From Neostapfia colusana (taxonomy: Eukaryota > Streptophyta > Magnoliopsida > Poales > Poaceae): DNA of 64,000 bases. Below are positions 8,896-19,112 of this stretch, piece after piece. Location: the NCBI GenBank assembly GCA_030760725.1, contig JASWHV010000007.1, forward strand, positions 25,084,824-25,148,823, in the 5' to 3' direction. The notes under the pieces were generated by a model that was not told the origin of the DNA, searched no databases, and was given only the letters and a program-made list of their open reading frames with translations. Both the position numbers and the translations under genes were made by a program. Each line of letters starts with the position of its first letter. Within the stretch, counting starts at the first letter, position 1.

Positions 8896-10291
8896 CTAGG
8901 AGTCCCCGGCCTCCCGCTGGAACCTAGACGCGACAAGGGCGGCGACGTCTCCGACTCCGGCTTTGGCGACCTCCTCCTGCTCGGTGACGGGGCCCTGCAC
9001 CACCGGCTCCAGAGAGACGGAGGAGTCCCAGCTCCGGAAGCATGTCAGCACGTGCGAGGCAACCTCCTTCGCCAAACCCTTCCCCTCGGCCTCTTGCTCG
9101 TCGGCGATCACGGCCTCTAGCCTCTCCAGCTTGACGCCGATGGACTCAAGTGCCGGGAGCGCCTCGGCCACCTCTTGCGCCGGAGCCCCCGTCCTCACGG
9201 GGCTGAAGCCGAGAGGCACCAGAGCAGACTCCGCCTGGCCGACGAAGTCCCAGACTGCTCGGGCCTCGACGGTCCGCCAGTACTTTCCTCGGCGAACCTC
9301 CTCTCCTTCGCCGTGAAGTCCCGGGCGAGCCTCTCCAACTCCGACGCCCGGAAGTCAGCAGCAGGCTCCCGGTCCAGCACGGCCTGGCGGTCCCGGGCGA
9401 CCTGCTCCTCCATTTCGGCCAAGGAAGCCTCCCGGAGTTCCAGCTCTCCGGTCCTGGCCTTCAAGTCGCCTTCTCCAGCCTCCAGCTGCTCGGCGACCTC
9501 CCTCTCCTTGGCCATCATGGCGCACCAGCTGCAGACGCATATCCTCGTTGGCGTCGGAGCGAGCCCGTACACTGTCATAGGCCTCGCGGGCCTCCTGCAT
9601 AATCCTCTTTGTCTCGGCATCCAGGCGGTCAACGGCCCTCCTCTGCACATCGAGGAGCGCCTCCTCAGCGTCAAGCCTCGCCCTCCTAGCGTCGAGCTCC
9701 TCCTCGACCTCTCGGGTTCGCAGCTTCAAGAGCCGCCTCCAACCGCGGAGGCAGTCCCTGTCATCCGCCAAGACCTCCTGCTCGCGCTCGAGTGCAGCCT
9801 GAACCTGCCGGACGCTAGACTGGGCCTGCTTCATGGCGTCCGACAGGGACAGCAGAGTAGCAGAGGCCGGAGCTGCGCCGAAGACCTCCTCCATGACATC
9901 GTCACCTGACGGAGGAGATGCCGGCACAGCAGCCTCCACGGAAACCGCGATGATGCGCCGATCAGGAGAATAAGGTGCTGGGGCAGGGCCAGACCCGATG
10001 CGCCCCTGCTCATCGCCATCCTGGAGACCTGCATCAGCACCCAAAGGCCGGTCGCCACCAGTCGGCTCCGCCAAGTCTTCATCAACAGTCAGCTCCCGAG
10101 CTGGCGAAGGAGGAGGAGCAGGTGCCGCCGCCGCCATCACAGAAGCCGGTTCCGCCGGGCCAGAAGGAGGAGACATCTGGGCCCTCACAGGGGCCGGTGA
10201 AGCTGCCGCAGCGTCCTGACACTGTGGCACTGGGCCCCTGCCAACCGGATGTGGCTGGGGAACAGACGTGTCCCCGGAAGCCGACGAATCC
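8896..10291 (-). pseudogene. Antisense gene coiled-coil and C-terminal part
   Basis: After a Pro/Ala-rich start the - strand reads VQAALEREQEVLADDRDC and a long Glu/Arg/Leu heptad region (to about 9530), continuing in a shifted frame (AKEREVAEQLEAGEGDLKAR to about 9280) and ending in the frame of 9219-8896 with ALPALESIGVKLERLEAVI, HVLTCFRSWD and SLEPVVQGPV. That C-terminal block is conserved in antisense proteins of related grass elements. Two frameshifts (about 9530 and 9220) break it. A long coiled coil suggests self-association. Confidence 0.75.
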
Positions 10292-10364
10292 CTGCAAGCA
10301 CAGGAAGCTCTCAAGACAAGAAAATAAGTACGCAAGTACTAAGATCCGGTGAGTGCAAACTTAC
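10292..10364 (-). other. Candidate GT-AG intron in the antisense gene
   Basis: On the - strand GTAAGTTTGC begins at 10364, and a pyrimidine-rich tract ending CTTGCAG closes at 10292, giving a 73-base intron with canonical ends. It separates the low-complexity exon from the coiled-coil exon. Removing it would also skip a stop just after the donor. Splicing on this strand would mean a transcript distinct from the genomic RNA. Confidence 0.6.
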
Positions 10365-11275
10365 CGAGGAACGCGAACACTCCAGCGGGCATGAAATCCT
10401 GGCTTCCGAGCTGGGGCAGGGCCGCCAGAGCCTGCCGACGCTGCCGGGGCCTGCGCCGAAGGCACCAGGACCGGCGGAGCAGGGGGTGCTTCTGGAGCCC
10501 CCCTAGAAGATGGGCCAGCAGAGCTCCCGCTGGCAGCACCTCTGGCGCCGCTCGTCGTACCAGCCCCTGGAGCACCTGAAGCCCGGGGCGCCTGCGCCCC
10601 TGGATGAATCCCAGCTGCGCTCCCGCCGTCACCGCCGCATGCAGAGCCTGCAGCAGGGACACACGACGACCTGGGCGCCTGAGCTCCCAGCTCAACCCCA
10701 GGCACCGCAGCATCCGCGTCCCGCCTCGGAGCTCCACCTCTGGAAGGAGTGTGGGACGCCCGGGGCTCCTCCGACCGCCGCTGTCCAAGAGGAGTCCTGT
10801 CGGCACGGAGGACCCGAGGCCTCTTTGGGTCGTCACCCCACGAACCGACGCCTCCCAATGAAGAGCGCGGGGGCACTCCGGTCCTCTGACTCGGCGCGAA
10901 CGGCGCCCTCGGCGGAGACCGGGAGCGCTTCCTCTTCGGCGAACTGGAGGCCGGTGCCTTGCCTTTCCCCCTGTCGACAGTCCGAGTTCCATCACCCCTC
11001 GACATGGGCTGGGCATCGGCCGACGCCTCGCGCTGTGCTCCGGAGTGGTCAACTTCGGAGATCGAGATCCCACGGGAAGCATCACCGACCTGATGAACGG
11101 CAAGGCCAATATCGTCCAGGTTTGGCAACTCCCGCAGCAGCTTCGCCCTCCACGTCGAGTCCATGAAGAGAGGGAGGCAGGAAGCTGGAACTGTGAGGTA
11201 ACGATCGTCAATGAAGTCACTGCTTACCCTCGTCACCATCTCCCTCAACAATTCGGCGGATGGGTCAGAGCCCAA
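10361..11275 (-). pseudogene. Antisense gene middle region, low complexity with basic patch
   Basis: Open for 304 codons on the - strand. The first 60 residues are ordered (ASCLPLFMDSTWRAKLLREL). Next comes a basic patch SPKRKRSRSPPR (near residue 115), a plausible nuclear-localisation signal, then a long Ala/Gly/Pro/Ser/Arg-rich disordered stretch. The frame ends at a splice-donor-like CTCG/GTAAGT. Nuclear targeting is inferred from the basic patch and from what is known for the Grande accessory protein. Confidence 0.65.
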
Positions 11276-11283
11276 ACCTGTCT

Positions 11284-11938
11284 CTAGCCTGGTGTAGTCG
11301 TGCTCGCCGGTGTAGTACCACGCCGGGCGGTTACGCTGCTGCAGCGGCGCGACAAGAAGTCCGCCAGCACCATCAGGGATGTCAGCCCCTGCTCCGCCAG
11401 GAACTGGATCCGCTCCAGGACTGGTGCGTACTCCGACTCCAGCTCCGGGCTCTCCTCCCAGAAGCGGCGCCCGGTGGACGGAGCATCAGTCGGCAACTGG
11501 AGGCGATCGTGCTCATCGGTCTTCACGATCACCCAGTCATCCCACCAGCCTTCCCACCTCGACGCGCTGAAGGGCAGAAGGTACTTGGATACCTTCGGAT
11601 CCTTGCAGCAGTGCTGGAAGTAGTAGGCTTCCAGTTGATTCCTCGAGCCACGCCCAGTCGTCCACAGCAAGAAGAAGTGCTGGAAGAGCGTCACTGAGGC
11701 GCACACCCCCACGAACATCTCGTAGAAGTGCACGAAGATGGCGGCCAGCGCGAAGGAGTTCGGGGAGAGGTGATGAAGCTGGAGGCCATAGGTCTCCAGC
11801 AGATTCACGAAGAAGGAGGAAATCAGCGGGACGAACCCCGCCAAGGCGTAGGCGGCAAAGAAGACAGTCTACCCTCTCTCCAGACGCAGGGGGAGAGATC
11901 CCCGCCAAAGACAACGCCTCTGTTCTTCCGAGTGCCAT
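11284..11938 (-). pseudogene. Antisense gene N-terminal domain (Transposase_28-like)
   Basis: The clearest part of the antisense protein: AGFVPLISSFFVNLLETYGL, then LHHLSPNSFALAAIFVHFYE, WWDDWVIVKTDE and a Leu-rich end. These are family hallmarks: a hydrophobic block, LxPN, a second hydrophobic block with a cytosolic-looking Glu, and the WxxxW segment. The typical follow-on W-Y-Y-T-G-E-H-D-Y motif is present at about 11300-11320 but one frame off, so an indel near 11320 separates it. The hydrophobic blocks are too short and polar to call membrane segments. Confidence 0.82.
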
Positions 11939-12507
11939 CCTAGAAGCTTGCGCACCGACCCAAGATCCTTTGTCCGGGCGATGCGTGGCGGAGGCAGGCA
12001 GGAAGCCATCGAAGACGAAGGGGCAAGAACTTGGAAGGCGGAGAAGGCTTGGGCGCACGGAAGAATTCGGAAGGCTCAGGGTAGGGAGATGTGCGAAGGG
12101 AAGCCTGCGATGCAGAAGGAATCCCCTTTAAACCTTCCAGAGGCGATTCGAAACGATTCGTATGTGCCGCTCGGGGCTGACACCCCAGGTCCAAACCCCA
12201 GCGACGATGGCAAGTGGGCCCAGGACGTCCTGCAGCAGCGGTGGGCCAGGAAGTCAGCCACTCAAGCAGGCAACCCAGAGGTTCCTGGCAAGGCGCTGCG
12301 ACGTGCAGTAGTGTGCTGCGATGTGCAGTAATGGCAGCCTTGGGAACCGCCGAAGTAAAAGCAACTTTCAAAGCAAGAGTCAAGTCCCCACGACCTTCCG
12401 TTTCCCAAGCGACGGTTCAAAGAAGTTTGAAGAAAGTGCGCGGGATAGAAAAGGTGAAGGCCCCACCTCGGGCTCGTTATCTCCCCCGAGATGGGCCCGG
12501 GGGCCAC
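11939..12507 (-). promoter_or_regulatory. TE-A 3' end region: possible antisense promoter and polypurine tract
   Basis: No coding signal. It lies upstream of the antisense gene, so its promoter should be here. The only TATA-like string I see on the - strand is TTTAAAGG near 12125-12132, about 190 bases before the candidate start codon; this is weak. On the + strand the last 20 bases (about 12488-12507) include a G-rich tract next to the right LTR and are the probable polypurine tract. Confidence 0.4.
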
Positions 12508-12598
12508 TGTCGGTACCCTAAATACCGGGTACCCCCGCGCACAGGAAAAAACCACCTAAGGACCTCGCCCCTTCCGCAGGGGTGAGCTCCGAGGGCGC

Positions 12599-13110
12599 CA
12601 CGTGTCCAGCCGGGCCGGAGCTCCCCCTCTCCTCAGAGGAGAGCTCCGGGCTAGCCACTTGGCCAGGCGGAGCCGGACCTCCCCCCTCCACGGGGGAGAG
12701 CTCCGAAGGCTCCACGTGTCCAGCGGGGTAGGACCTCCCTCTCCTCAGAGGTGAGCTCCGGGCCCGCCACATGGCTAGCAGAGCCGGACCTCCCCCCTCC
12801 GCGGGGGCGAGCTCCGAAGGCTCCACGTGTCCAGCGGGGCCGGACCTCCCCTCTCCTCAGTGGTGAGCTCTGGGCCCGCCATGTGGCAAGCATAGCCAGA
12901 CCTCCCCCCCTCCGCGGGGGTGAGCTCCGAAGGCTCCACGTGTCCAGCGGGGCTGGACCTCCCCTCTCCTCAAAGGTGAGCTCCGGGCCCGCCACGTGGC
13001 GAGCAGAGACGGACCTCCCCCCCTCCGCGGGGTGAGCTACGAAGGCTCCACGTGTCCAGCGGGGCTGGACCTCCCCTCTCCTCAGAGGAGAGCTCCGGGC
13101 CCGCCATGTG
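12599..13110 (+). repeat. Phased G-box array in TE-A right LTR
   Basis: CACGTG or one-base variants start at 12599, 12656, 12713, 12768, 12824, 12880, 12937, 12993, 13049 and 13105, with steps of 57, 57, 55, 56, 56, 57, 56, 56 and 56. Variants are CACTTG (12656), CACATG (12768) and CATGTG (12880, 13105). Most of these are C-to-T or G-to-A at the central CG, as expected from methyl-cytosine loss. Confidence 0.88.
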
Positions 13111-13511
13111 GCCATCAGAGCCGTGCTGCCCACCCCGGCGCGGTAGGCAGCGGGAGTAAAGACCCATGCCTTCCCAAGACGTGACATTAAAGACCCGCGC
13201 CTTCCCAAGGCCCAGAGACGCGGCGCACATCTGTCAGGAGGCACTGTGACTAGTCACAGTTAAGACAGGCGCACAGTGTCAGGAGCAGTAGACAAAAAAA
13301 TGCTGCGACATAACACGCCCTGCCGCCCCTACCATCATCAACCACTACGCCTAGCTTGCGGCGTGGGCAGGGCGACAGGACGAAGCCTAAGAAGCTACCA
13401 CCAGAGACATCTACCGGCATTCACTGCGAGAGACGGTAGATGGCAGGAAATCACCCCAGGGCCACCAGTCGGGTCCCGGGGCCCACCTTGTAAGCCGCCC
13501 GAGCCTTGGAC

Positions 13512-13520
13512 TATAAAAGG
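13512..13520 (+). promoter_or_regulatory. TATA box of TE-A right LTR
   Basis: TATAAAAGG, same context and position as in the left LTR. From this copy transcription would run rightward out of the element into TE-B. Confidence 0.7.
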
Positions 13521-13823
13521 CTCGGATAGGCAACGTTACAAGGGGTTTGGCAGTTCGCCACCTTGCACTTAGACATTCCGCTCATCCCCAAGCTTAGAAC
13601 TCCGGTTCTAAGCACCAAGCAATACAATGAGCAACTCTGCTCCCGTGGACGTAGGGTTTTACGCTCCGGCGGCCCGAACCATGTAAAAATCCTATGTCAA
13701 TCATATCCTTCCTTAGTCCACTCCGGCGAGACACACGCAAGAGGACTAGCCCCTCCGAAAAAGAACCTCCGCAGGCTGCCTAGAGCAGGCCCGGGGGAAG
13801 TGTCGACCGTAGACGCTTCGACA

Positions 13824-14666
13824 TCTGTGCTCTCTTCACTATTTTTTTTATTTTTTTAATATTTTTCTGATATTTTTTGTTTACTTGAGAGCACGAAAAT
13901 AGGAAGCACACAACTTTGCAGCTCAATTGGATGTAAGATGTGGCCTATAGAAAATCAGTAAGATTCTTTAAAATTCGGGCTGAAACTTCGGAGACCGGAT
14001 AGTCTATCTTCCGAGGGGAATTTGGCCAAACAAATTTCGCCGAACACGGCAAAGCCGTGGAAAATCAGTTGCGAAATTTCGAGTAGATCAATTTGAAAAA
14101 AAACGTACAATTTTGAGTTCGTATGCAAAAGTTATGGCCTTTTTAAGGTAGGCTACCTGAGTTACTGTTTTTTATGTTGATTCAAACTCGGTTTTGAAAA
14201 AGATCTCGCAATAGGATGTGAAAAACAATTGGAATTTAGCAACAACGACTGATGGGATGTTGTGTGATGGATCAAGGAGGACTGGCACAATGATTTGTCA
14301 CCTGTTCTAGAGCTGGCGATGCGGGAGTTCACGCAAGGCGGCTAGCTAGGGCAAACCGATGATCTTGGTGGATCGGTTTGTTGTTTAGGGATTGTGGAAT
14401 AGGTGAGCAGCAAGAAAAAAAGGAAGAAAAACGACAACTATGACCCAAAAAACACAAAACTAAACCAGCAACAAGACTCGACCACACGAGTGCAAACTCA
14501 ACAATGAAACTGAAAAATGAAACTTGCAGGCACTATGGTCTAGGAATCGGTAAACACGATATGCTTTTTTTTGTGGCTTTTTCAGTGGACTCTAGGTATG
14601 AAAAATAAAAACTAATCTAGTGGGAAATCAAAGTACCTCACGGGCAACCTGAAATCTGATACCAAC
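13824..14666 (-). other. TE-B leader and primer-binding site
   Basis: Non-coding, AT-rich, homologous to 24890-25740 of TE-D. On the - strand TTGGTATCAGATTTC follows the LTR directly (14666-14652), matching the plant initiator-Met primer site. Homology with TE-D begins at TGTGCTCTC just right of TE-A, so TE-A probably cut the leader here. Confidence 0.8.
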
Positions 14667-15420
14667 TGATGAGTGGTTTAGGCCCGATCTTCCGAAAGGT
14701 AGGTCGATTGAAGTGGAGATCTCAACGTTCTGCAGGTGCAATTGAGAACACAAGCAAGAACGATGAAGATGCAATCTGAAATTGCGAAATTGGAGTCTCA
14801 CAAACCGTAGAACAGCGAGATTGTTTAGTCTAAGCAAAACCCACCGAATTTGGCTGCCGGCTACAGTATTTAAAGGCTAGGGTTCAGTCATAAGACCCTT
14901 AGACGCGTCCATAATGGACTCATACGGGATACAAGGCCCAAAAGCCCAATACGGTGGTGCAGCACCGGACAGAACTCTGAATTCGACTTGTTTCGACAAT
15001 TCCTAACGACGCCTGGCGAATTTTAATGTGGGATCAGAACCATTGGAAATTTTATCTTCTCATCTTTCCATGCATATGTAGAACATCAAAAACGGAGTTC
15101 GTATGCATCCTGGGCGTCCCTTTTAATACGGACTGCTCCTGGACTCCGAGTTGAACTCGAGACCGAGTTGGCGACTGTTTCCATCAACTTGTGGACGTCC
15201 CATCTGGTTCTCCACGTCCCATAATTCCCCTACCTTTACTTTTTGATAATGTCCATGGTTCCTAATAACAATTAAATCATTAAATAGCAATCCATTCTCA
15301 AACTCACATGGGTAGGAAGTTAGGAACGACTTCACCTGCTGATTTAGTAACCGTGCTCGTGCTCTTGTGATTGGTCCTTGTATATCAATGTGAGTATCCA
15401 CTGTTGTGATGTCCTCATCA
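14667..15420 (-). repeat. TE-B 5' LTR, 754 bases with internal deletion
   Basis: On the + strand it starts TGATGAGT and ends CCTCATCA, so its ends are inverted repeats. Compared with the TE-D LTRs it lacks about 110 bases near 14731. It encodes on the - strand the tail ITRARARLLNQQV that in TE-D is the C-terminus of Pol. Confidence 0.88.
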
Positions 15421-17160
15421 GACCATGTCTGTCCAGCCAGTGTTTGTGCGTCGTCGGCTGCCGCTGGCCACGCCCTTCTCCTCGGCTGGGCTCTGCTCGA
15501 CACCGTAAATAAAGTATGCACAATGTTTTTACGTCGCAGATACTCTAAACATCACTTTAAAATAAAATATTAATAATGTTTAATTTTAAAGTGTTAATCT
15601 ACATACTCCAAAAATTTCAAGCCCCATGACTTTACTAGTTCCGGCACACAAAAGTAATATCAAAAACACGACAAGCACTGCCACCCAAACTACATCAAGG
15701 AATAATACTAAGACTAATCAACAGGAGCTCATAGCATAGTGTGTCAAGACCGTGACAACGGTTATCTAGATTATTAACACTCTACAAAGGTTGTACACTT
15801 TACCCACAGATCATGCACTCCTAGCAAGGGAGTAACCACCATCAATATCAAGTCATCATCACGAAGTTACAACACTATCATGTTGGTCAGACTACTTATG
15901 TAGTGACACTACCACTAATCAAGTAGATTTTAGCTACACCAATATTTAAAATAACCAAGGAAAAATATGCATAGTAAAATAGGCTATCAGTGCTATTTTG
16001 CAAATTTGTAGGAGCAATAATGATCAAGGAATTAGAGCTTGCCTTCAAAGGCTTCTAGAAGTTCTTTGTGCTCCGGGTCTTCGAGTTCCTCGTCGGTTTC
16101 ATCGCTTGCTATAGTACGTAGTTCACACGAATCAGCGTTGAATCCAAAAGAACTCCAAGAAATTTGAGTAAAATCCCAGTAATGTGGCTGCAGGGGTTCC
16201 TAGAGGATTCATAATGACAAGTATGTTTTATTTGGATTTTGGATGGAGGGATGTCATTAGTAGGAAGGCTACACACTCCTACTAGTCTTTGTTAGTTAAC
16301 TAATTGAGTTAGTGAGATTACCAGCAACTAACAGTGTCCTGAATTTGTTTTGGTCATTTTTGGCATGTTACTACCTTCTAATGGTCCATTCCTATTTTTA
16401 GGGATTTTTCTGAAATTTTTCTGCACTTAGAAATGCCTTTTACAAGCTTTTGTGTACACTGGTGGGTGTCTCTAGCATTTTCTCTCTGTACAGCGGCTGA
16501 CAGGCATACCCGGGTTCCTAAGGTCCCTGTTTCGTGGGCCTGGACCCAACCCACGACCGCTGGGTCTCTGGTCCACAAGGACCGAGCCCACAGAGGCTCT
16601 GGCGGGCGCGCGGGTGGGCTGCGCCCGCGTGCCGTTGAGGCAGCAGCCACGCCCGCGTTCATGCCTGCGTGGCTCGCCACCTGGTTTCGCCGGCGAGGCG
16701 GTGTGGCGCGACGGTGTAGAGTTAAGGCGCCATATTTCGGGACGGGGACTCGGCGGACGGCGGGCGGGTGGCGGAATGGGTGAAGCGGGCAGCACGTGCG
16801 GCGCGTGGCGATGCGATGGCGGGGCACCCCATTTCCGGATTCCCGAAGGAGTGGTGTCGGCCTAGGGGCTGGGCACGAGCGTGTGGGAGGTAGGGGAAGG
16901 GCGGTGGCGCGGTCGGGCCGCGGCCGCGCGCGTGGGGAAGGGCTGGGCCGACTTACGGGCCACACGGAGGAGAGGGGAGGAAGGGAGATGCATGCCAGGC
17001 AGCAAGGAGAAGTGGGATGCACCGAAGAAAATAGATGGGTCGGCCTGGAAGTGGGTCCATCCCCTCTTATTTGTTTTTATTTTTCTCTTTCTTGTTGTTC
17101 TGACTTTGAATTTTTATTTTGAATCAAATCTTTCATTCCTTCAAATTTGTTACTGTTACA
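15421..17160 (-). repeat. TE-C 3' LTR, truncated and internally deleted
   Basis: From about 15621 to 17160 it matches the 5' LTR copy (31095-32305, 47252-47286, 51532-53179). Relative to that copy it lacks about 730 bases (31307-32035) and about 620 bases (52080-52690). The first 200 bases (15421-15620) show only weak similarity. It ends TGTTACA at 17160. The part nearest the element end (TGTCAGGACC in the other copy) is absent here because TE-B interrupts. Confidence 0.82.
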
Positions 17161-17232
17161 GATCTAACCCACTTAAATGGAACCATCCTCGAGATTCGGT
17201 TGCTCCCTCAAACAGGTGGGGAAACTCTCTCC

Positions 17233-17589
17233 TTAGGTCTTCCTCCCGTTCTCATGTAGCTTATGCCTCGGTATGTTAGTCCACTGGACATGGCAGAACC
17301 GCACTGCACTCCTGCGTGTCTGTCGAGTTACGACATCTAATATCCTCGTAGGCAACTCTTGGTATCTTAAGTCAGGTTGCAGATTCATCGCATCACACGA
17401 AACTTGCTCCTCTGGTACTCTTAGGCATTTCCTGAGCTGCGACACGTGAAACACGTTGTGGACATCAGACAAGGTCTCTGGCAACTTCAAATGGTCCAAT
17501 GTATCGTGGGGCCAACTTCTCTCGTATCTGGAACCTCCTCGCGCCTCAGATGGGTGATACCCTAAGGTATACGAAGTCGCCCTTGTCAA
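17233..17589 (-). pseudogene. TE-C integrase C-terminus and degenerate chromodomain
   Basis: The - strand reads VHNVFHVSQLRKCLRVPEEQ, then LQPDLRYQELPTRILDVVTR and VRFCHVQW, the standard end of Tekay-clade integrases: a conserved HxVFHVSxLRKC block followed by the chromodomain entry (ILD...R...VQW). The rest of the chromodomain (the acidic WExEDE part) is lost. In the intact family this domain steers integration through histone binding. Confidence 0.85.
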
Positions 17590-18636
17590 AAGTGAGCTCC
17601 CTTCGGTGGGTGTCTACATAGCTCTTTTGCCTGATGTGAGGTACCTTTAAGATTTTCCCTGATTGTGGCCACCCGTTCCTCTGTGTCCCTAATTACGGCA
17701 GGGCCAAAATACGAACACTCTCGAACCTCTGACCACATCAGTGGTGTTCAACACTTTCTACCGTACAATGCCTCGAACAGTGATATCTAAAGGCTGGCCT
17801 GGTAGCCGTTGTTGTAGGAAAACTCTGCAAATGATAGACCCTTTTCCCGGTCCTTTCCGCAAGTCAGTGCGCATGCGCGCAACATGTCTTTTAATATCTG
17901 GTCTATCCGTTCGTCTGCGGATGGTAGGCAGAACTGTAATCCAGTTTCGTTCCTAGAAGCGCATGCAAACTCTTCCGAAAGTGCACGGTGAATTGGGAGC
18001 CATGATCTGACACGATCTGGCTCGGCACTCCGTGCAGTCCGAGTATGTGGTCTATGTATAGTTGTGCTAGTTGATCTCCACGGTGGGTTGTCTTGATTGG
18101 TTAAAATGGGCCACCTTTGTTAGACGTTCCACTATGACCCAAACGGAGTTGTTCCCCCGTTTTGTCCGTGGTAGCCCCGTTATGAAATCTATAGCAATTT
18201 CATCCCATTTCCACACCGGTATAGTTAGTGGTTGTAGCAACCCTGCTGGCCTCTGATGCTTGATCTTTACTCGGCGGCAGATGTCGCAATGGGCGACGAA
18301 CTCCGCAATTTCCCTTTTCATGGCCACCCACCAATATTTTTGCTTTAGGTCCTGGTACATCTTGGTGGTCCTCAGGTGGATGGAATACGCTGAGTTGTGC
18401 GCCTCATCCATTATGAGTTGCCTTAGTCCGTCCACTTTCGGCACACATATCCGGTTCTCATACCATACGGTTTCGTGTTCGTCCACTCGAAACCCAGGGG
18501 CCTTGCCTACCCCTATCTGAGCCTTTAGTGTACCGGTTCCCGTATCCTCCCGTTGGGCCTGCCGAATTCGGTCCTCCAACGTAGGTTGTAGCCACAGGGT
18601 ACCCAGGTACCCATTCGGTGCTAGGTGTAGGTTCAA
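17590..18636 (-). pseudogene. TE-C integrase core
   Basis: The open part (18636-18067) holds the zinc-binding domain (DEAHNSAYSIH, later HCDICRRVK), then WKWDEIAIDFITGLPRTKRG with the first catalytic Asp and VWVIVERLTKVAHF. Downstream (18066-17590) the core continues but is broken by many stops. Second catalytic Asp and Glu are not readable in one frame. Confidence 0.85.
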
Positions 18637-18639
18637 CTT

Positions 18640-19092
18640 TCACATCTCCGCTTTCAGGCTTTGTTGGCGGGTAATAGCTCTTACGGTGTTACAGCGAACC
18701 TTCCAGCTTAACGCGTCGACTATCACGTTAGCCTTTCTAGGTTGATACTGTACTTCTAGGTTGTAGTCCTTTATTAGCTCCAACCATCTTCGCTGACTCG
18801 GATTTAGTTCTGACTGGGTGAATATGTATTTCAGGCTCTTGTGGTCCGTAAAGATCTGGCACTTATTTTCGATCAGATAGTGTCTCCAGATCTTTAGTGC
18901 TTGAACCACACCTGCCAATTCTAGGTCATGAGTTGGGTAGTTCTTCTCATGGATCTTCAGTTGTCTGGATGCATAGGCGACGACTCGGTCATCCTGCATC
19001 AACACACACCGGAGTCCTTGTCGGGAGGCGTAGCGGTATACCACAAAATCTTTGTGTATGTCTAGCAAGACTAGTACTGGGGCTGCAGTCAA
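18640..19092 (-). pseudogene. TE-C RNase H
   Basis: Open for 150 codons: YASRQGLRCVLMQDDRVVAY, ASRQLKIHEKNYPTHDLEL, IFTDHKSLKYIFTQSELN, ending in KANVIVDALSWK. This is the Ty3/gypsy RNase H. The first catalytic Asp (usually in the CDAS motif) is replaced in this copy. The final DALSRK is DALSWK. Confidence 0.85.
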
Positions 19093-19112
19093 TCTTTTCT
19101 TTAGTTCTCTAA

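Larger units (their letters stand above)
8896..11938 (-). pseudogene. TE-A antisense accessory gene (Transposase_28-type, coiled coil)
   Basis: A gene on the strand opposite to gag-pol, between integrase and the right LTR. Reading down the - strand: a conserved N-terminal domain (11938-11284), a Ser/Pro/Ala/Arg-rich linker (11275-10361), a candidate 73-base intron (10364-10292), a Glu/Arg-rich coiled coil (about 9910-9280) and a conserved C-terminal segment (9219-8896). This order matches the antisense proteins of Grande/RIRE2-type grass elements, which databases label 'putative gypsy type transposon' (Pfam Transposase_28). Function is unknown. Frameshifts near 11320, 9530 and 9220 and a stop at 11869-11871 break this copy. 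The start Met at 11938 is the best available upstream of the domain, not proven. Confidence 0.82.
1..13823 (+). mobile_element. TE-A: Tat-lineage (RIRE2/Grande-like) Ty3/gypsy retrotransposon, left end cut by window
   Basis: The right LTR (12508-13823) and the partial left LTR (1-1092) bracket an 11.4 kb internal region. Order of parts on the + strand is gag, protease, RT, RNase H, archaeal-type RNase H, integrase. The second RNase H after the first is the hallmark of the Tat lineage (Ogre, Retand, RIRE2, Grande), and the long 3' region with an antisense gene (8896-11938) fits the Grande/RIRE2 part of it. The reading frame is broken by frameshifts near 1600, 2950, 3950, 5000 and 5450 and by stops at 3286, 3358, 4416, 6411 and 7095, so this copy is not autonomous. 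The two LTRs differ at roughly one base in ten over 460-700, so the insertion is old. It seems to have landed in TE-B, whose sequence starts right after 13823; the other flank is outside the window. Confidence 0.93.
12508..13823 (+). repeat. TE-A right (3') LTR, complete, 1316 bases
   Basis: Starts TGTCGGTACCC and ends in CA at 13823. It contains ten phased G-box positions (12599-13110), the 18-base palindrome at 13243-13260, a TATA box at 13512 and the stem-loop at 13592-13613. It aligns to the left LTR along its length except for one extra tandem unit. Confidence 0.95.
13824..15420 (-). mobile_element. TE-B: CRM-like chromovirus fragment, 5' LTR plus leader
   Basis: On the - strand it reads LTR (15420 to 14667), initiator-Met primer-binding site, then leader to 13824, where TE-A begins. 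It matches the same parts of TE-D (24890-26602) along its whole length. Its missing gag-pol and 3' LTR are expected to the left of the window, beyond TE-A. It lies inside the 3' LTR of TE-C. Confidence 0.85.

Noticed and set aside
9175..9909. 244-codon frame on the + strand
   Set aside because: Antisense shadow of the coiled-coil gene on the - strand, whose protein is conserved.
12599..13110. Regular repeats as a CRISPR array
   Set aside because: Units are contiguous tandem repeats without unique spacers, in a plant LTR.
13824..14666. First thought to be part of the TE-B LTR because it is repeated at 24890-25740
   Set aside because: The LTR ends are TGATGAG/CTCATCA and the primer-binding site lies inside this stretch, so it is leader shared by two copies, not LTR.
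16378..17022. 214-codon frame on the - strand
   Set aside because: It lies in the GC-rich block of the TE-C LTR; the matching block of the other LTR does not keep the frame.
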